DNA from: Spirochaetaceae bacterium
GTDB lineage: Bacteria; Spirochaetota; Spirochaetia; Treponematales; Breznakiellaceae
Assembly: GCA_031255115.1 (NCBI GenBank)
Contig: JAIRTD010000256.1
Span: 1-6,667, forward strand
Direction of reading: 5' to 3'
Length of the DNA stretch: 6,667 nucleotides
Shown: positions 5,455 to 6,667 of the stretch, piece after piece
Numbering within the stretch: the stretch's first letter is position 1
How the letters are laid out: each line of letters opens with the position of its first letter
Notes under the pieces: model-generated
Databases searched by the model: none
Seen by the model: the letters and a program-made list of their open reading frames with translations, nothing else
Told to the model about the DNA's origin: nothing
Translations under genes and position numbers: made by a program

Positions 5455-6667
5455 GCCTGTTTTTCCAGGGTAAGGGGAATAAAAATATTAAAAACCGTTC
5501 CCTTACCCGGCTTGGTCTGCAGCTTGATGCTTCCCTTGAGCGTCCTGACCCGGTCCTTGACCAGATCGAGGCCGATGCCCCGGCCTGCGTGGAGCCCGCC
5601 GTTTTCGGCAGTGGTAAAGCCAGGGGCAAAGATCGCCTTGAGAATGGCGTTCGTGTCTTTTTCTTCACCTTTCTTGAGGATATACAGTTCTTCGGCCTTT
5701 TTCCGTATTTTGTCAAAGTCAAGGCCCTGGCCGTCATCCTGAAACCTGATGGAGATCTCGTCCTTGGGGACGGTGATGGAAAGGCTGATTATCCCCTCCT
5801 CATCCTTACCGGCGGAACGGCGTTCCTGCGGCGTTTCGATTCCGTGGTACACCGAATTTCGTACCAACTGTAACAGTATTTCCTTGATGACCCGGCGGGG
5901 CCCCTGCTTCAGGGCCAGTGCGTCAAACTCAGGGAATTCGAGGCGTACCTTCTTCCCAAGGTCCGTGGCCGCTTTCTGCCCGGCCCTTGAGAGTGTCTCG
6001 GCCAGTATGCCCTGTTCCGGGTTCTTCCTCCGGTCTACTTTCAGGGACTGGAGATTAAAAGACCGTATCCGGTCAATAGCCACGCGGAACTGGTCGGTTT
6101 CTTTCATGATCTTTTCTATTTCGACGGTAATGTGGACCAGTTCCTCCAGGGAAACGGTGTCCTGTTCCCGCAGGACCTTGAGCTCTGATTCAAGCTCATG
6201 GACTTTGGTACTGAAATTTTCGAGCCCGATAATAAGCGCGTTGGATTTAATGGCATGCACGGACTGGAAAACAAGTTGTATTGCTTCGTGGGTGGACAGA
6301 CTGGTATCCTTCATGGTTTCGTTTATCCGCTTAAATTCATATTCCATATCTTCAACAAAATCATTAAGGACCGTGGGGCTCACATGAATAATCTCAAAGA
6401 GGGAACGCATTTCCTGCTGCTGCCTTGACATATTCTCCTCAAGCTGCCGGCGCAGTTCCGCCTCGGCGGTAACATCTTCCAGGGACCCCAAAATAAAGCG
6501 CCCGCCTTCTTCCCGTTCTACCGGCGCGAAAATGCAGTGCAGGGTTTTCTGCGCCCTGCTTTTTTCATGTGTATAGGTGAATTCGACCAGGGGGTTTATA
6601 TCGTCCAGCATGTCCTGGCTGAAGTTGTCTTTTTGGAATATTCTAAAATACTTTTTAAGGGACTCTT
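5451..6667 (-). CDS. Sensor kinase with HPt and CheA-like ATPase domains, 5'-truncated by window edge
   Basis: The frame is open to the right edge, so the ATG at 6611 is probably internal and the N-terminus is missing. Counting from that ATG, residues 1-60 (RFILGSLEDVTAEAELRRQL) look like the end of a PAS sensor domain followed by a coiled coil. Residues about 75-185 form an HPt domain with phospho-acceptor His119 in SVHAIKSNALIIGL (codon 6257-6255) and the downstream KVHELESEL. Residues about 230-382 form a CheA-type HATPase: N box LVRNSVYHGIETPQERR (Asn252), DDGQGLD (292-298), and Gly-rich HAGRGIGLDLV (341-351), ending in FNIFIPLTLEKQA. The CheW-like P5 domain that follows the ATPase in CheA is absent. 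The protein likely phosphorylates its own HPt His and passes phosphate to an unseen response regulator. The stop (TAA, 5451-5453 complement) overlaps the RNA ligase stop. Confidence 0.88.
   Translation of the reverse strand, partial: ESLKKYFRIFQKDNFSQDMLDDINPLVEFTYTHEKSRAQKTLHCIFAPVEREEGGRFILGSLEDVTAEAELRRQLEENMSRQQQEMRSLFEIIHVSPTVLNDFVEDMEYEFKRINETMKDTSLSTHEAIQLVFQSVHAIKSNALIIGLENFSTKVHELESELKVLREQDTVSLEELVHITVEIEKIMKETDQFRVAIDRIRSFNLQSLKVDRRKNPEQGILAETLSRAGQKAATDLGKKVRLEFPEFDALALKQGPRRVIKEILLQLVRNSVYHGIETPQERRSAGKDEEGIISLSITVPKDEISIRFQDDGQGLDFDKIRKKAEELYILKKGEEKDTNAILKAIFAPGFTTAENGGLHAGRGIGLDLVKDRVRTLKGSIKLQTKPGKGTVFNIFIPLTLEKQA
5465..5510. other. Long imperfect inverted repeat at the ligase/kinase convergent junction
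   Basis: GGGTAAGGG (5468-5476) pairs perfectly with CCCTTACCC (5500-5508). The stem extends by AA/TT inside (5478-5479 with 5498-5499, one bulged G) and CC/GG outside (5465-5466 with 5509-5510, one bulged A). The 18-nt loop is AT-rich. It lies 11 bp past the RNA ligase stop and inside the last codons of the kinase gene. No T-run follows the stem in either direction, so it is not a classical intrinsic terminator; it could act as a 3'-end stabilising structure or a weak terminator. Confidence 0.4.

Noticed and set aside
5451..6611. ATG 6611 as the true start of the kinase
   Set aside because: The frame stays open to the window edge, and the region after 6611 enters in the middle of a PAS-like domain, so the gene very likely begins further right.

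Overview
The window is a compact, moderately GC-rich stretch of bacterial chromosome with five protein-coding genes and one 5'-partial gene region at each edge counted among six genes in all. No tRNA, rRNA, CRISPR array or insertion sequence was seen. The mix of genes and the local style (orphan RNA ligase, papain-like peptidase joined to a DUF4384-like domain, CheA-like sensor kinase) fits a spirochaete, perhaps a Treponema-type species. This assignment is inferred from family-level resemblance only and is moderately confident.

Layout, left to right. (1) 1-1523, plus strand: the 3' part of pth (peptidyl-tRNA hydrolase), then mazG (nucleoside triphosphate pyrophosphohydrolase). The two overlap by ATGA and form a housekeeping pair: one recycles tRNA, the other cleans the nucleotide pool. 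This pth carries an unusual alanine-rich insertion. (2) 1530-4341, minus strand: a two-gene unit read right to left, a GT4-type glycosyltransferase followed by an exported C1 (papain-type) cysteine peptidase with a C-terminal DUF4384-like domain. (3) 4342-4449: a 108-bp divergent promoter region. (4) 4450-5454, plus strand: a stand-alone ATP-dependent RNA ligase of the DraRnl/Rnl5 type with an N-terminal OB-like domain. (5) 5451-6667, minus strand: the C-terminal part of a sensor kinase (PAS-like end, HPt domain, CheA-like ATPase) that starts beyond the right edge.

The most notable regulatory feature is the divergent region. Each of its two genes has a good sigma70-type promoter whose -10 element overlaps the first in-frame ATG. 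In each case the predicted transcription start falls at, or within a base or two of, the next in-frame ATG. The glycosyltransferase and RNA ligase mRNAs may therefore be leaderless, and a small inverted repeat lies midway between the two -35 boxes. Both convergent junctions are extremely tight: 6 bp between mazG and the peptidase, and a 4-bp stop-codon overlap between the RNA ligase and the kinase. There is no room for private terminators. At the second junction a long inverted repeat lies inside the end of the kinase gene.

No complete new defence or mobile system was found. The items most worth following up are the paired leaderless promoters, the Pth insertion, the orphan RNA ligase and the kinase architecture.
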